NCBI GenBank assembly: GCA_905116865.2
Contig: CAJHNH020008450.1
Location: 353,501-417,500 of the forward strand
Direction: 5' to 3'
Origin: Candidula unifasciata
Taxonomy: Eukaryota > Mollusca > Gastropoda > Stylommatophora > Geomitridae
Length of the DNA stretch: 64,000 bases
The notes beneath the pieces were generated by a model. The model ran no database searches. It was not told the DNA's origin and was given only the letters and a program-made list of their open reading frames with translations. The position numbers were made by a program, and so were the translations under genes. Below are positions 30,464 through 44,200 of this stretch, piece by piece. Position 1 is the first letter of the stretch, and each line of letters opens with the position of its first letter.

Positions 30464-32251
30464 AATGTCTGAAGGCAGCTGATTTTTGCCACGGATTCGT
30501 GGAGCTGGAGTTGGCTTCTTCTGTGACCTCACTTTCTGTGTCATGTCTGCTGCTGGTAAAAGTCCCTCATGATGTAATGAAGACAGCTGGCCAGGCTCTG
30601 GAATAATGTCTATAGGATTTCTACACTGAGGCTGCAGATGCAAGCAAATCTGCTCACCATCTTCTATCTTTGCTGAGCCTGGACAATTGTTACTTGTTTG
30701 TGGATGCACATTTTTGTTCTGGAACTGTTCTTTGGCACAAGCAAGATGTCTGCCTCCTGGATTGTGGACACTATCTTTCTGATTACAACCTGTCACATTC
30801 TGAGATGATTTCACTTCCGTCGCTGTTGATTTATCTCTAGACATCTTTGATATTTGCTTTGATATTTTCTGTGCTATATCTGGCATCTTGATTTGCACGT
30901 TTCCTTCACCGGAAGTTTCAAAGCTGCATTGTTCAGAAAGCCCTGGATACATTTTATTGCTGGATAAAATATCTCGTGAACGGCCATTACTTGCTTTATT
31001 GTCTGTGTATCTACTAGCTTCACAGTCTGATCCAGCCAACCATGTGACCACATCACACTCATTTGATTTTTCTAGAACAGAATCTAAAGATGCCAGAGTA
31101 GGTACCCTTTGCTTGCCTTTTCTAGTACTAGACAACTCTTTAACTTGATCTGATAGGGAATTGACTTTCTCTGGAGCAGAATCTACCAAAGTGTCTGTTT
31201 TACGGACTCTGCTTCTGCTATTGATATCCCTTTTGCTGTCAGAGCTAACTGTAGAAATCCCTGACTGATGATACCCGTGGGGTAATATGGACAAAAACTG
31301 GTCTCTACCGTTACAAGATAGATCCAAACCCCGCTCAATCAGGGACACATCCCCCATGCCAGCATAGCTAAATCTCTTGTCTTCCTGCCATCTTTTTCCA
31401 CTAGCAATTGACAACCCCGAATTTTCAATGTCAAGGGAGATGTTAGCACAGCTCTGTGACCTTGAACTGTGTGCCAATCTATGACCTCTGGAACGATCAT
31501 CATCAAGTATGGAGACATCACAGTTAGAAGTAACCCCATGTATGGCCATACTATGTTCGGTGCCAGTTCTGCAATTATCTGCATATACCTCCATTGCTTC
31601 TCTCCGGTGCCGCTTGTTTCTGTTACTCACTTCAGCCCCAGCACTTCTGGTTGTATCAATGGCAGTGCTGTTAACATTGTAATTTTCATCCTCCTTGTTT
31701 GCAGTAGATGTTTTGTGCATGTGTTTTTTATCATTTCTTTTGCTAGTAGAATGACCACACATATTTTCCTTCCTTTTTGGACATATTCTTGAACCTGAAG
31801 TAGTCACTTCTTTAATGTCTGATTCAATATTTTCATAGGAAGAAATTTCTGAATTTAATTCTATGCTTTTGTTTTGATTTGAGGATGCAATGCAACCGTC
31901 ACTGAGACAACCTGCAGAAGTGAGAGTATTTTCCCTTTGTGGGCTCTCTGAAGATGAAACATGAAAAGTACCATCAGAAGTACCTCCAGATGATACAATG
32001 GACAGCGGTGTATCTACTGCTGGTGAATATAACGAGGCAGAAAGCGTCGCCACTAAGAAAGGACGGGAATGAAACTGTGGCTGATTTGAGCTTATCTCGT
32101 GATGACAGCTGCTGTTGCTGTTGCTGTTTGTTAATGCTGCGTGAGGGTTGATGCTGGCAGATGACAGTGCTGTTCTTGATGTGGGTGCAATGGCTTCATC
32201 ATATGATGGTGGCTGAGTAAACAAGCTCTCACATGCTGACCAGGAGAAGGC
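30461..32251 (-). CDS. Gene B last exon: long disordered cytoplasmic tail
   Basis: Acceptor TTTCCGCAG|GCCTTC, phase 0, 596 codons plus TGA. It opens [20 protein letters not shown] with a PPxY motif at residues 14-17. The rest is rich in Ser, Thr, Asn and Asp with no recognised fold. Basic clusters ([33 protein letters not shown]) are scattered, and the end [19 protein letters not shown] has a proline-rich, SH3-ligand-like stretch. Splicing in frame with 33097-32979, which also carries a PPSY motif, supports the exon. An unbroken frame of this size in a repeat-rich region is strong evidence that it is coding. Confidence 0.9.
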   Translation of the reverse strand, partial: AFSWSACESLFTQPPSYDEAIAPTSRTALSSASINPHAALTNSNSNSSCHHEISSNQPQFHSRPFLVATLSASLYSPAVDTPLSIVSSGGTSDGTFHVSSSESPQRENTLTSAGCLSDGCIASSNQNKSIELNSEISSYENIESDIKEVTTSGSRICPKRKENMCGHSTSKRNDKKHMHKTSTANKEDENYNVNSTAIDTTRSAGAEVSNRNKRHRREAMEVYADNCRTGTEHSMAIHGVTSNCDVSILDDDRSRGHRLAHSSRSQSCANISLDIENSGLSIASGKRWQEDKRFSYAGMGDVSLIERGLDLSCNGRDQFLSILPHGYHQSGISTVSSDSKRDINSRSRVRKTDTLVDSAPEKVNSLSDQVKELSSTRKGKQRVPTLASLDSVLEKSNECDVVTWLAGSDCEASRYTDNKASNGRSRDILSSNKMYPGLSEQCSFETSGEGNVQIKMPDIAQKISKQISKMSRDKSTATEVKSSQNVTGCNQKDSVHNPGGRHLACAKEQFQNKNVHPQTSNNCPGSAKIEDGEQICLHLQPQCRNPIDIIPEPGQLSSLHHEGLLPAADMTQKVRSQKKPTPAPRIRGKNQLPSDI

Positions 32252-35200
32252 CTGCGGAAAACAATGTAGAGCTCACTGGTAAACTCATCATCTCTAAATT
32301 GATAATAATCATTAAAGTTTTTTTTACACTTCTGCCAGCTCTATGGCTACAGGTTAGTGAACGTGTTTCATAAATCTCAAGTAATAGGGTTAGGCTATAT
32401 GAATGAATGAGGAACTGACACTGCTGCACTGACGACATTCCCACACATTCTAAATCTCCTTCCAGCTGCCACAGTCAGCCATAATAAAGAACAATTAAAA
32501 CAGAGCAAAGGGAAGACTATGCAAAAGATGGGACACTGGCATCAAGTAGAACCTTAAACAGATGAAGATGAGATTCAGTCAGGCATTACAAAGAGTAAAT
32601 AGAAAATGCATAAAGTTCTCCCCAAAGAGGGTCTCCATGTTTGGTGAAATGGTCAAGCTGTTTTCCTTGTGCTCTGAAGGGCGTGGGTTCATTTCACATC
32701 GGCACCGTTCATTTTATGAGTGCAGTTTTTATGGGGATCATTGCCAGAGCTATAGAGTTCGTGCTCCTCGCGACAGTCTAGGCAAGCAGCTAGCTGTTCT
32801 GCAGACGAGACTGAGCTATATGGGATAAAACCCGGTGCAGTGAAGTCAGTCCTCTCAGGTTTACCCAAATTCCTGAATGAGGAAATTTAAGGAAGCGGAA
32901 AAGAAACAAAGTGACTAAATAAACATACTTCCATATTCTCAACTACTTTTATAATCACAAAATGATTAAAATATGTACCATATTTAACTGCCCAATAGGA
33001 GTGCTTCGAATGACATCCTCATACGATGGTGGGTGTTCACCAGAACTCATTGTTACGCTCATCTGAACATCTCTGTTGCGCCAGCAAAATCCTCGACCTA
33101 TTTTGAAAACAAAAAAAAATCAAACATCCAGTAGTAGTTTGTAGTTTGTTTTCCTGACATCACAAGTGATGAGGACCACACTCTCTTTCATCCGTCATGA
33201 AGCTATAGTTGATTGTGGAGGTGACATAAACCCAATAGGGCCCGAAAGGAATTAGGACAGTGAGGACAGGGTACCATGTCTGTAGGTAAAGAGCCTGTTA
33301 CATGGGTCATTCTAGCTTGTAGTAGCAGTAGTTATTTCAACAATATCATAATTTACCAGTCTGGATTATAATTAGGATATACAGGGAAGAGGAAGGGCTG
33401 CGTGGTCTCAAGGCATGGTGTCTGCCTCGAGTGCTAGAGGTTCCGGGTTCAATACCTGGTAAGGGCTGGAATTTTCCCCCCAACGGTCTCTGGGTAGTGA
33501 GATCAGACGTCCATGTGCAATTGCGCACTTTAACAATCTCTTGACAGTTGGAAATCGAAAAGAGTATCCTATTGGCACTGCCCTAGCAAAAATCTGGAGT
33601 TAAAAATCTACCCAAAGTATTTCAGGATCCTCACTGGTGCTACAGAGCATGTGCACTGTGCTGAGCTTCTTTGGGCTCAGGCTTGAGTTAGAAGAAAAAC
33701 AGAGCACTTATGGGTTACTACCCGTGTAACATGATGCTGATCCGTTTTTCAAACCTCAAATTAGGATACATTTTTTTGTTCCATTTCAAAATTAGATATT
33801 TCTTCCAAATTTGATTACTTATTATTGCATAGTTTCATACAGTTTCTTACTGCATAAGCTTCAAATACTAATCTGCTTTTTACATAACTGTGATAAGTAC
33901 AGGTAATCTGTCCTTGAGAATGTTTGAAATAATGTGGGTGTGTCGTTTTTTAGATTACAGTATCAACAATATCTGCACCTTTCAGACTAATACTTCCAAT
34001 TTCAGTAAGTCCTTGATTAGTTGCCCTTTACAACAATCTGGGGCATCAGGTCACTTAATGGTGAGGAAACAGCCATTCTATCTGCCTTTTCATTTCCCAA
34101 TATGCTAGTAGACCCTGGAGAAAAGATCCAACAGAAGCTCAGTACATGCGACCTCAAAGGTATGTCTGCCCTTCCCTGTACAAACTATTCATATAAGAAT
34201 ACTTAGCAACAAAGTTGAAATAATCACAGCCACATAGTATAGCCACCAAGTTGAAGTCATCACAGCCACACAGTATAGCCACAAACAGAAAAGTAATCTA
34301 CATGTTCTTCTTCTTCATTTCCTCTCTTACCGCTTCATGTGTCATGGGAGACATAAGGTTCTGCTTCTAGCTCTTCTAGGGGCCTTGACTGCAGAAACTC
34401 TGTTGCAGAGTTTCTCTGATGTTATCCTTCCATCTTGTTTTTGGTCTACGTTCTGATCTTCATCCATCTCTTTTGGTGTGTGCCTTGTGTGGTATGGCAT
34501 CACAAGGCATTCTCTGCAAGTGGGCAAACCATCTGATTTTGCTTTCTTTTGTTTAAAATCTAAAACTGGTTTTGTGCCGACTTTTCTGATGACCTCACTC
34601 CTGATTTAATGACATCTGGAGGCAGCCCTTCTCAGATACCTCATTCTTTATTTCTGGTTAACAATCCACATGTTTCAACAAATAACACATCATACCTCTG
34701 GCCCGCCGATTCTGTGGCCGACTGCCGACGACAGAGTTGCTGAGACGCCGACATCTACGGACTAGCATGATCAGCAGACACAGAATGCCAACCCCGAGGA
34801 TGATTGACACCACCAGCGGGATAATGATATGGATACCGAGGGTGTAGTCATAACTGGCATCACTGATGTTACTGATATTTCTGGATGAATAATCTGGCAA
34901 GAATTCAAAGGTGACAATATTTTGGATAAGGTCAAGGGGAATATATTTCATAATAATGTCAAAGGTTAAATGATACAGGTATTGGAGTGGACTCGGAACC
35001 ATGGACCATGTTGTGTGTGAGCAGGCACATCAGGAAGAGATTGAGAATAAAAGAAGAAATCATTGCAGAAAGGATGAGAGCTGAGAGTCTGAGAAGAAAC
35101 AGATGCCACACAAATGTTGATAACAACGGTCCTGAAAACCCATGCTATAACTGTGGAAGACTTTTCCTAATGCGGGCGGGTCTTGCTATTCACACTCATC

Positions 35201-38200
35201 TTCACCATGGGCTGTGAGTCCCATGTTTCCTCATAGCGTAATATAAAATATCCTCTGGACAGGCGGAAAGGTGCCAATCGAAGGGTTAAATATTTCTTAG
35301 TAAAAACCTAATTTAATTCATTTCCTACAGTTTGGCATTGTCAATGACTCCATTCAGAGGTGCCACTTACACTTAATGAACTGGAAATGGCCATTTCAAA
35401 GCTGAAAATGTGGAAGTCACCAGGAGCAGATGGTATATCTAACGAAATGATCAAAAACTTGGGAACAGTAGCCAAAACAAAGCTTTGACAGATATTTAAT
35501 GTTCCAAAGATCTGGAGAGAGGCAATTATGATACCCCTCATAAAGCCTGGGAAAGACAGTTCCAATGCCTACAACTACAGACCCATCAGCCTCACAAGCT
35601 GTCGCTGCAAAACAATGGAGAGCATCACCAACCGCAGACTGCAATGGTACATTGAAAGTGAAAACATCATTACACCACAGCAGGCGGGCTTTAGAAAGTT
35701 CTACTCTACGGAGGACCAGACAACATACCTCTCTCAAGAAATAGAGGATGCTTTTCAAGATAAGAAACTGGTACTCGCGGCATGGATAGATTTAAGGAAA
35801 GCTTTTGACAAGGTTTGGAAGGAGAGGCTTTTGAAGAAATTGAGAAACTATAAAGTAAATGGAAGAATGAACAAATGGAATAAAGCATATCTACCTAACA
35901 GAAGAGCCCGCGTACAGGTAGATGGTTTCAAAAGTAAAAAAGTTCTACTGCGTCATGGCGTCCCTCAAGGTGGTGTCCTGTCGCCCACACTTTTCCTCTT
36001 ATTCATCAACAACCTGGTTGCTAAAATACCAAATGGAATCAAAATGGCAATGTATGCCGACGACCTGGTACTGTGGTGCACCGATGGACATGCAACGATA
36101 GCCACAAGAACACTACAGTGGGCTACATATGCACTTGAGGCATGGGCGAATAGATGGTGTGTCAGCATCAATAGAGACAAATGTAGCACCACACTTTTCA
36201 CTCTTTTCCCAAAGCAAAAAGTGGGCATCATCAAAATAAACGGAATACCCCTAAGAGATGATGAAGAGCCCACGTACCTCGGAGTCACATTTGATGACAG
36301 GTTGACCTGGAGAAAACATAACAAGGCAGCAACCAAAGCCAGGAGGAAGACAGCCATACTAAGAAAACATGGGGAGCCAGTGGGAAAATACTCAATAAAG
36401 TATACAAGCAGAGCATACTTCCACACTTGGAATATGGGTCAACTGCATGGTGTTCAGCATCTATTACCACATTAAAGGAGTTGGACAAAGTACAAAATCA
36501 AGCACTCAGAGTCATCACAGGAGGGATAAAATCAATTCCCATATTAGAAATGGAGAAAGCTGGGAAAACACAGACACTGAGAGAATGCAGACTTAGAAAG
36601 TAGCAAATACAGGCTGAAAAGTTCCTTAGTATGCCAGATCACCCCATGAAAAATAGATTTCAGAACCTAGCCTTGGGATGGTTAAAAAGAAGCAGCTTTA
36701 TACACCAAGCAAAAAGAAAATGTAGACAAACTGCTGACCTTCCAGAAATTGGTTCTCCACTTAACAGTATTCCAGAACAAACCCCATGGAGAGAGAAATG
36801 CAAACTAACAGTAAAAATCCAGACAAAAGTGAAAGGAATATTTGACAAGAAAGAGCAAGATAGTGTACAACGCAGAATGGCCACCCTCAGTTATATTGAT
36901 GAAGAATACCCACAAGAACAATGGGTCAGAGTCTACACAGATGGGTCCGCAGAAAGTGCAGTTGGAAATGGTGGTGCTGGAGTGTACATAGAATTCCCAG
37001 ATGGTGCTAGGGATAAGTCAAGCGTACCAACCAGAAAGTACTGCCATAACTATGATGCAGAAACTCAGGCTATCAAGATAGCAACAGAGAAACTGCTAAA
37101 TACCAATCTTGGCTCCCAGTATGTGGTAATGCTGACAGATGCAAAATCAGTACTTGAAGCACTCCAGTCTAGGAAACTACCAGAATTGCAAACACTGCTG
37201 ACACAACTTAGCCTTTAGCAAAGAGTTGTAATGCAGTGGATACTATCACATTGTGGAGTGCCTGGAAATGAGAAAGCTGATCAACTGGCAGGAGAAGGTG
37301 CGACAAAAGTGCAGCCGGATGTACCAGTCACATACCACCAAAAGAAAAGAATCATTTAATCAATCAGGAAACCACCAGCCCCAGCACAAGATGATTTTTT
37401 TATTTTGGACAGATCAGAACAAGTCATTATCCTCCGCCTCAGAACAGGGCACAACCGATTACGTAACCACATGTACACAAAATTCAAGATAGGCGTATCA
37501 GCCATGTGCACCTGTGGAAAGGTGCCCCAGACAGCAGAGCATGTACTCCAGGACTGCACCGAATTTGACACATTTTTGGCCAGAAAGAACAACAGTGGAA
37601 CGTAAACTCTATGGACCACTGAATGAACTAACAACGACAGTGAAATTTATACAAGAGACAAAACTGCTGATATAGACAACTTATTTCAGGCGAACGAAAG
37701 AAGAAGAAGACTTCTTTCATCTTGCATTCAACTTAAGTCAATCAGTCTACTGTAATAAACTATTCACTCTTGTCTTTTGAAAGCACTTACTTTACAGTAA
37801 TGAAAATCCTATCAATTACCTAAGCCAAGTAATTATTTTACTGTAATATTTGACTTCTGTTTTGTCTAGGAATAAATGGATAAGTTAGAAAGTTCATGTC
37901 ACCCCACCAGGACATCACACAGAGTGATAAACACCCGGTAACACAAAGTGCCACCATTCAGATGAGAATCACCTGTGGAGAGGTCCTGGAAGCCCTGTCC
38001 CACCGTTAGGGTATATTAGGGTCCCCAGCAAGGCCAGGGTGGGGTTTCAAAATAACCAAAAATTGCATCCCACAAGGGGACAATTTTTTTTATCAGGGCT
38101 ATAAATGGATAGATGTCCATCAGTCTAATCTAAAAAAAAAATTTTTGTTTAATTTTCTGGGTCATTAATTACTTTGAGAAAGTCTTTGGCCTCTTCACTA

Positions 38201-41200
38201 CCACCCCCAGCAAAAGTTTAGGGGAATATGTGCTAGGGAACTTATCTCCCCTTGCCCACCCCCAACGACAAACATCTGTAAAAGCTCTCTTTTCAAGCAT
38301 TTGTTTCCACATTTCACATTATTCGCCCAACCCTTTTTTTACTGATATTATTACTATGTACTTAAACAAGGCTTAAGCCTTCTGAGGACCCACCTCCACC
38401 CCAAAAAAAATTCATGAGGATGCTTTTCTACGCTTTGTCTAAAATGACATTACTACATCCAACTAATTACAGAAGACAGCTGGAATTAACACAATATTTC
38501 CCAGTCATTCTGCTAAATAAACAATACATACCATGGCTTATTAAACAATAATTTAAAAAGTGTTCAAACATTTAAAAAAAACCAGTAGACTATCATCAAT
38601 CCAGTTTAGATATTTCTACTATTTATTTATGCTTGGAGAATTCAATCAACCCAAAATATTCTAAGTGACAGATATTCCATAAGTCAAACCACCTTTGCCT
38701 GCAAATACCTGATTTCTGCTCAACAGTCATCAAATATCCCGACTATATCAAATATCCCAAACATATTAAATAACCAAACTATATCAAATTCCCCAACTAT
38801 TTCAAATACCACAACTATATCAAATATGTCAGTCATATTGAATATCCCAACTATATCAAATATCTAACTGACATCAAATACCCCATCTACATCAAATACC
38901 TCATCTATATCAAATATCTCAACTTTATTAAAAAAAACCAACTATATCAAATATCTAACTTACATCAAATACCCCAACTACATCGAATACCTCAACTATA
39001 TCAAATATCCCAACTATATCAAATATCTAACTTACATCAAATACCCCATCTACTTCAAATACCTCAACTAAATCAAATATCCCAACTATATCAAATATCC
39101 CACTTATATCAAATACCAGAACTACACTGAATACCCCAAATATATCAAATATTCCAACTTTATCAAAAACATATTCCAACTATATCAAAACCCCAACTAT
39201 ATCAAATACGCGAACTATATCAAATACCCCAACTATATCAAATATCTCAACTATATCAAATATCCCAACTATACCAAATATCTAACTTACATCAAATATC
39301 CCCTCTACTTCAAATACCACAACTAAATCAAATATCCCAACTATATCAAATAACCCAACTATATAAAAAATCCTAGCTATACCAAATATCTAACTTACAT
39401 CAAATACCCCATCTACATCAAATACCTCTACTATATTAAATATCCCATCTACATCAAATACCTCTACTATATCAAATATCCCAACAACATCAAAAAACCC
39501 AACTATATCAAATATCCCACTTACATCAAATACCCCAACTACATCAAATACATTTCTCAACTTTATCAAATACCCCAAATATATCAATCTTATCAAAACG
39601 TATTCCAACTATATCAAATATCCCACTTATATCAAATACCAGAACTACACTGAATACCCCAAATATATCAAATATTCCAACTTTATCAAAAACATATTCC
39701 AACTATATCAAATACCCCAACTACATCAAATACCCTAACTACATCAAATACCCGAACTAAATCAAATACCCCAACTAAATCAAATACCCCAACTATATCA
39801 AATACTCTAACTATATCAAATACCCCAACTATATCAAATATCTCAACTATATCAAATACCCCAACTATATCAAATACCCCTGCATCAAATACCCCAACTA
39901 AATCAAAAAGATACCCCAACTATATCAAATTTCCCAAAGAAATCAAATACCCCAATTACATCAAATAAATTTTCAACTATATCAAAAAGATATCCCAACT
40001 ATATCAGATACTCCAACTATATCAAAAAATATCCAACTATATCAAATATTCCACTTACATCAAATACACCAACTACATCAAATAAATTTCTCAATTACAT
40101 CAAATAAATATTTTAACTATCTTCTACTTCTTATAGTTCACACAGTAGTCATGTCTACCCAAAACCTTCTGCCTCATGTCTTTTCAATCAACTCTGACAA
40201 GGATGATCCTCCACGCCATGACGTCAAACTGTTCACCATCTTGGGGTCCTTCTACCTCTTTTTACCCACCAACAATCCCACCAGCAGGATGGACTCCAGT
40301 GTTCTCTTTCTCATGACATGATCACAGAATGTAGACTGTCTCCTTCTGATGTGGACAATCAGTTCTGTTTGTGAGTCAACTTCTTTCCAAACATCTTTCT
40401 CTTTATCTGTCCAGACTGTTATCATTTGTCTATAAAACCACATCTCTGTCCGTGATTCACTTCTGTGTATCATCATAGGATTTATATAGCTCTAAAGAAT
40501 TCTTTCTCAGCTCTGACAAGGAAAGTGTACAGAATATTCTTCATTTTGTGAAATGCTGCCTTTTCTTCAGCTATTCTGCATTAAACTACAACATATCTTC
40601 TGTCTGCTGTTATCACACAACACTCGAAGTTATCACTCCAGCTAAATCAAACAAATATTGGATCTATCCCAGTTATATGAAACTATCAAATACCCAAATG
40701 TATCAAACATTCACAAATATCATAGCTGTATCAAACAATATAAAATGCTCAAGCTTTACATCAGAGGTCGGGACTCGAGTTGTGTGACACACTGACCCAT
40801 TCTGACTTGAGTTGCATAAATAACAACTTACAACTCGACTTGGGGTTTTGTCCAGCTACTCAACTTGTGACCTTTAGCTTCGAAGACTTGTTACAACTTT
40901 TCTTTACAACTTTTCTTTACAACTTTTCTTTACAACTTTTCTTTACAACTTTTCTTTACAACTTTTCTTTACAACTTTTCTTTACAACTTTTCTTTACAA
41001 CTTGCCACTATGCACTTTCATGATCAACATTCCATTTCAACATGTCTTCATATAAAATGGGACTCAACCAATTCTTTTTCAATTCATCAACCTTTCACAT
41101 TTGACTTCTTCTGCTTTTATGTATATAAGTTTTTTTTCTGCCATTTCCGATTGTGTATTTTCACCAATTTTATTGATCATAGGCTTTGTTCCGTGCATGA

Positions 41201-44200
41201 CTTGCAAATGATTTGAAACATGAAGTGACTTGACTCGGCAGCTTTCCTGGTGACATAACTTGGGACTTAGTCAAACTTTTGATTTTCAGTCATTTACCAG
41301 TTTTCAGCACACAGCTTTGTTCATTTTATAAATTGCAAGTTTGACACGCCAACTGCCTGCAACTCTCCATCTGTAACCCTCACCCCTAAACTACCAGAAA
41401 TACCTCCCACTTTAATATCCAATGTGGAACAAACAAGGGTATCAGAGATCCCATCCATGCAAAGTCATGTTCAGTTAGTTGTGTATCCTTTACAGGACGT
41501 TGCAGAACCAACCAAGCATTTTTTGGCTATTGGGGTTTTTCTAAGCAAATTTACCTGGAGTAGTTTGCCACTGCTTTCTGAACAGTCAGTTTTTGGTACC
41601 ACTGTCAAAACTAAAGTAAGACAGTCTGCTGCCAAATTGCCTGCAGCTGGGATTCAACCCAGAACCCTGGCATTAATAAGTGCATTCGCAACGTCTAAGC
41701 CACAAATGCCCAAATTAAGCCTGTTTGAACATTCCAAGTTTTGAATATGTCATAAATAATCAGATCTAAACAAGGAAAGGCGTGTACTGAACGTGAAAGT
41801 AATTACACTAAATAAAATGTTAGTCGTAAAATTGGCAATTCATGCAGACTTTAGTTAGCCTGTTAAACAAATATCGGTGCTTTATTAATATCCTACCCCA
41901 AACAGGTAAAATCCACAGGTCATGGGACAGTCTAATATTTCAGGGGGTGGTAAATAGGCTGCATACAGTAGTGAGACCTAGGCTGCACTCTCTCATAGGA
42001 CTTAGATGGGTTGGGGTTAGGGCTGCACTCTCTCGTAGGACTTGGATGGGTTGGGGTTAGGGCCAGTTCTAGATGTTTTAGGGTCATTAAAAGCATCAGA
42101 AAGCTGGTAAACCCAGTCTTACCACCCTCTAAAATATTGGACTGTCCTATGACGTCATTTGGGGTAGGATATTAATAAATAATCAAAATATCTATTCTGA
42201 AGGTAAATTTTACCAAACAATTCAGTTATTTTTAAAGTAACAGAAGTAGTACTATTAGCAAAAGTTGTTACTGTAACAGTATTTTCAGTAACACAGGTAA
42301 CAGTTGTAAAAGTGCTGACAATATATGTTGTAGCATTAGCAGTTACACAGATGACAGGCAAGTATTAGTGGCTAACACCAGCAACAGAAATAGCATTGTG
42401 ATGGTTGTGGGTTTAAACCTTTTGCCACAGGAAGACCCCCCCCCCCCCCCCCCACACAAAAAAAATAGGCTATGACCAATTTTGAATTATAGGAAATTCT
42501 TTTTTACAAAAAATGTTGACACAAGCCTTGACCCTCTGCTCCGTGGTCATATGATTCAAACCCCTGGAGTTTTGTACTGACAATCAAGACTAATTTCTTC
42601 TGCTTCTTCTCTTACTTTAGTTAGGCATAGAGTTCCAGAGAATTCTAACAATATGTTTCTTTTTAACAAAATATTGAGGGAACACAAAGGCCATTTTGTA
42701 AAGTTTTTATGGTGTAAAATAGTTTGGAGACAGTGGTCTATTTTTTCCTCACAAAATGGAGCCTTTGAACCCAAAAGACAATAAGCAGCAGTAACTTCTT
42801 CTTGTTCCTCCTCTTCTTCTCTTCCACCTTGTACCTCATCGAAGTGTCGGGGGAGATGTAATGTACGTTGATGAGCTCTGTCAAGAGCACTATTAAGACT
42901 GATGTTCATATTTGTAAGGCTGTTGTTCTTAATGCCATCACTCCATATTTTCCGAGGTCTTCCATTCGCTCTATACCCGTTGTAACGTTTTAGTGTGGCT
43001 CGTTGTGGCAAACAGTACCAGGGCGTTCTTGTTAGGTGTCCAAACCCCTTCATTTGTTGTCCTTTGATGACTTGTAAGACTGGCTTTATTCCTAGCATTA
43101 GTCTGATTTCGAGCAGCAGTAACAATGATTGCAATCATCATCACCTGTTATACACCAAGTAGGGCTCACATTCCATTCTTCTTCTTCTCTCTCCTCCTGG
43201 AATGCCTCATGGTGTCAGGACAGGAAGACATCTAGAACAGGCCCTTCTGTTCACTTTGAATAGAGTACTTTTCAGTGTCTCTGATATTTCTGCTGTCCAT
43301 CCTCTGTGTGGCCAACCTCTGGACCTATTACTGTTGTACCTACATAACATTGCTCTCTGTGGTGCCCTGTTTGATTCCAATCTTGTTACATGGCCAAACC
43401 ATTTATTTGTTTTCTACCTATAAAGTTCAGTATTAGTTCTGTGCTGACTCTCCTCCTGATATCATCATCCCTAAGTTTATCTGTCCTCATTACACAAAGC
43501 ATAGTAGGTGTCACGAAACCACCTCAGTGGTTTCAGAAGTTAGTACCTGGAATAATTTCTTCTGTTTATTGAGAGACAAAGAATTATATTTACTATGCCC
43601 TTCACCCAAATATTATTAAAACCACAGGGATTTAAATGTTTCCAGTCCTTTGCCCAGACAAAGCAACCCAGCCTTGTGTAATATTACCTAACTTTATACC
43701 AGTGCTAAAATTCCTTTCTCATGCCAGTGTCATAAAGTTATCTCCTGGCCACAGTCTGTCAGGGCCAGCAAACGGGGAACTAATTATCACACCTGAGATT
43801 ATCTCCCCTGAGCTGAACCTCAGTGTCATAAATGTTTCATAACACAGACTGAGTGGGGCCTTTTGAACAGAGCAGATCAGGGAAATTAAGTGGACTGGTA
43901 GACCTGACTGCGTCCTCTGGACAGTTTTCACACATGTCAGTGAAATTCTCAGGAGACTAGTTTTGGCCACTTAAGAATGTTTGCTCATAGAAGGATGTCA
44001 GTCCGGAATTGACTGACAGGCAACTTGTTAGTTAATTTGATCTGCAAAGGTACTTCTGGGGTGTGGCTTAGATCTTCTCCAGTAGAACCTAGTAAAGGGA
44101 GGAGTTTAATTTGGACAATAGATTGATACTTATACTACTAGCTTCAGAAATTTACCTCATAGTGCCGCCAGCAAAGCCACAAACATAGATTGACATTAGA

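Noticed and set aside
34987..35217. Host C2H2 zinc-finger exon
   Set aside because: Single finger-like motif of the LINE C-terminal type, without splice sites or neighbours.
36000..36072. Functional reverse transcriptase gene
   Set aside because: Motifs incl. YADD are intact, but stops at 35486, 36601 and 37216 and a frameshift near 36425 break the reading frame.
42155..42361. Thr/Val-rich reverse frame ending at a GTAAAA donor
   Set aside because: Explained by low-complexity GTA/ACAGTAAC repetition; similar stretches occur at two other places.
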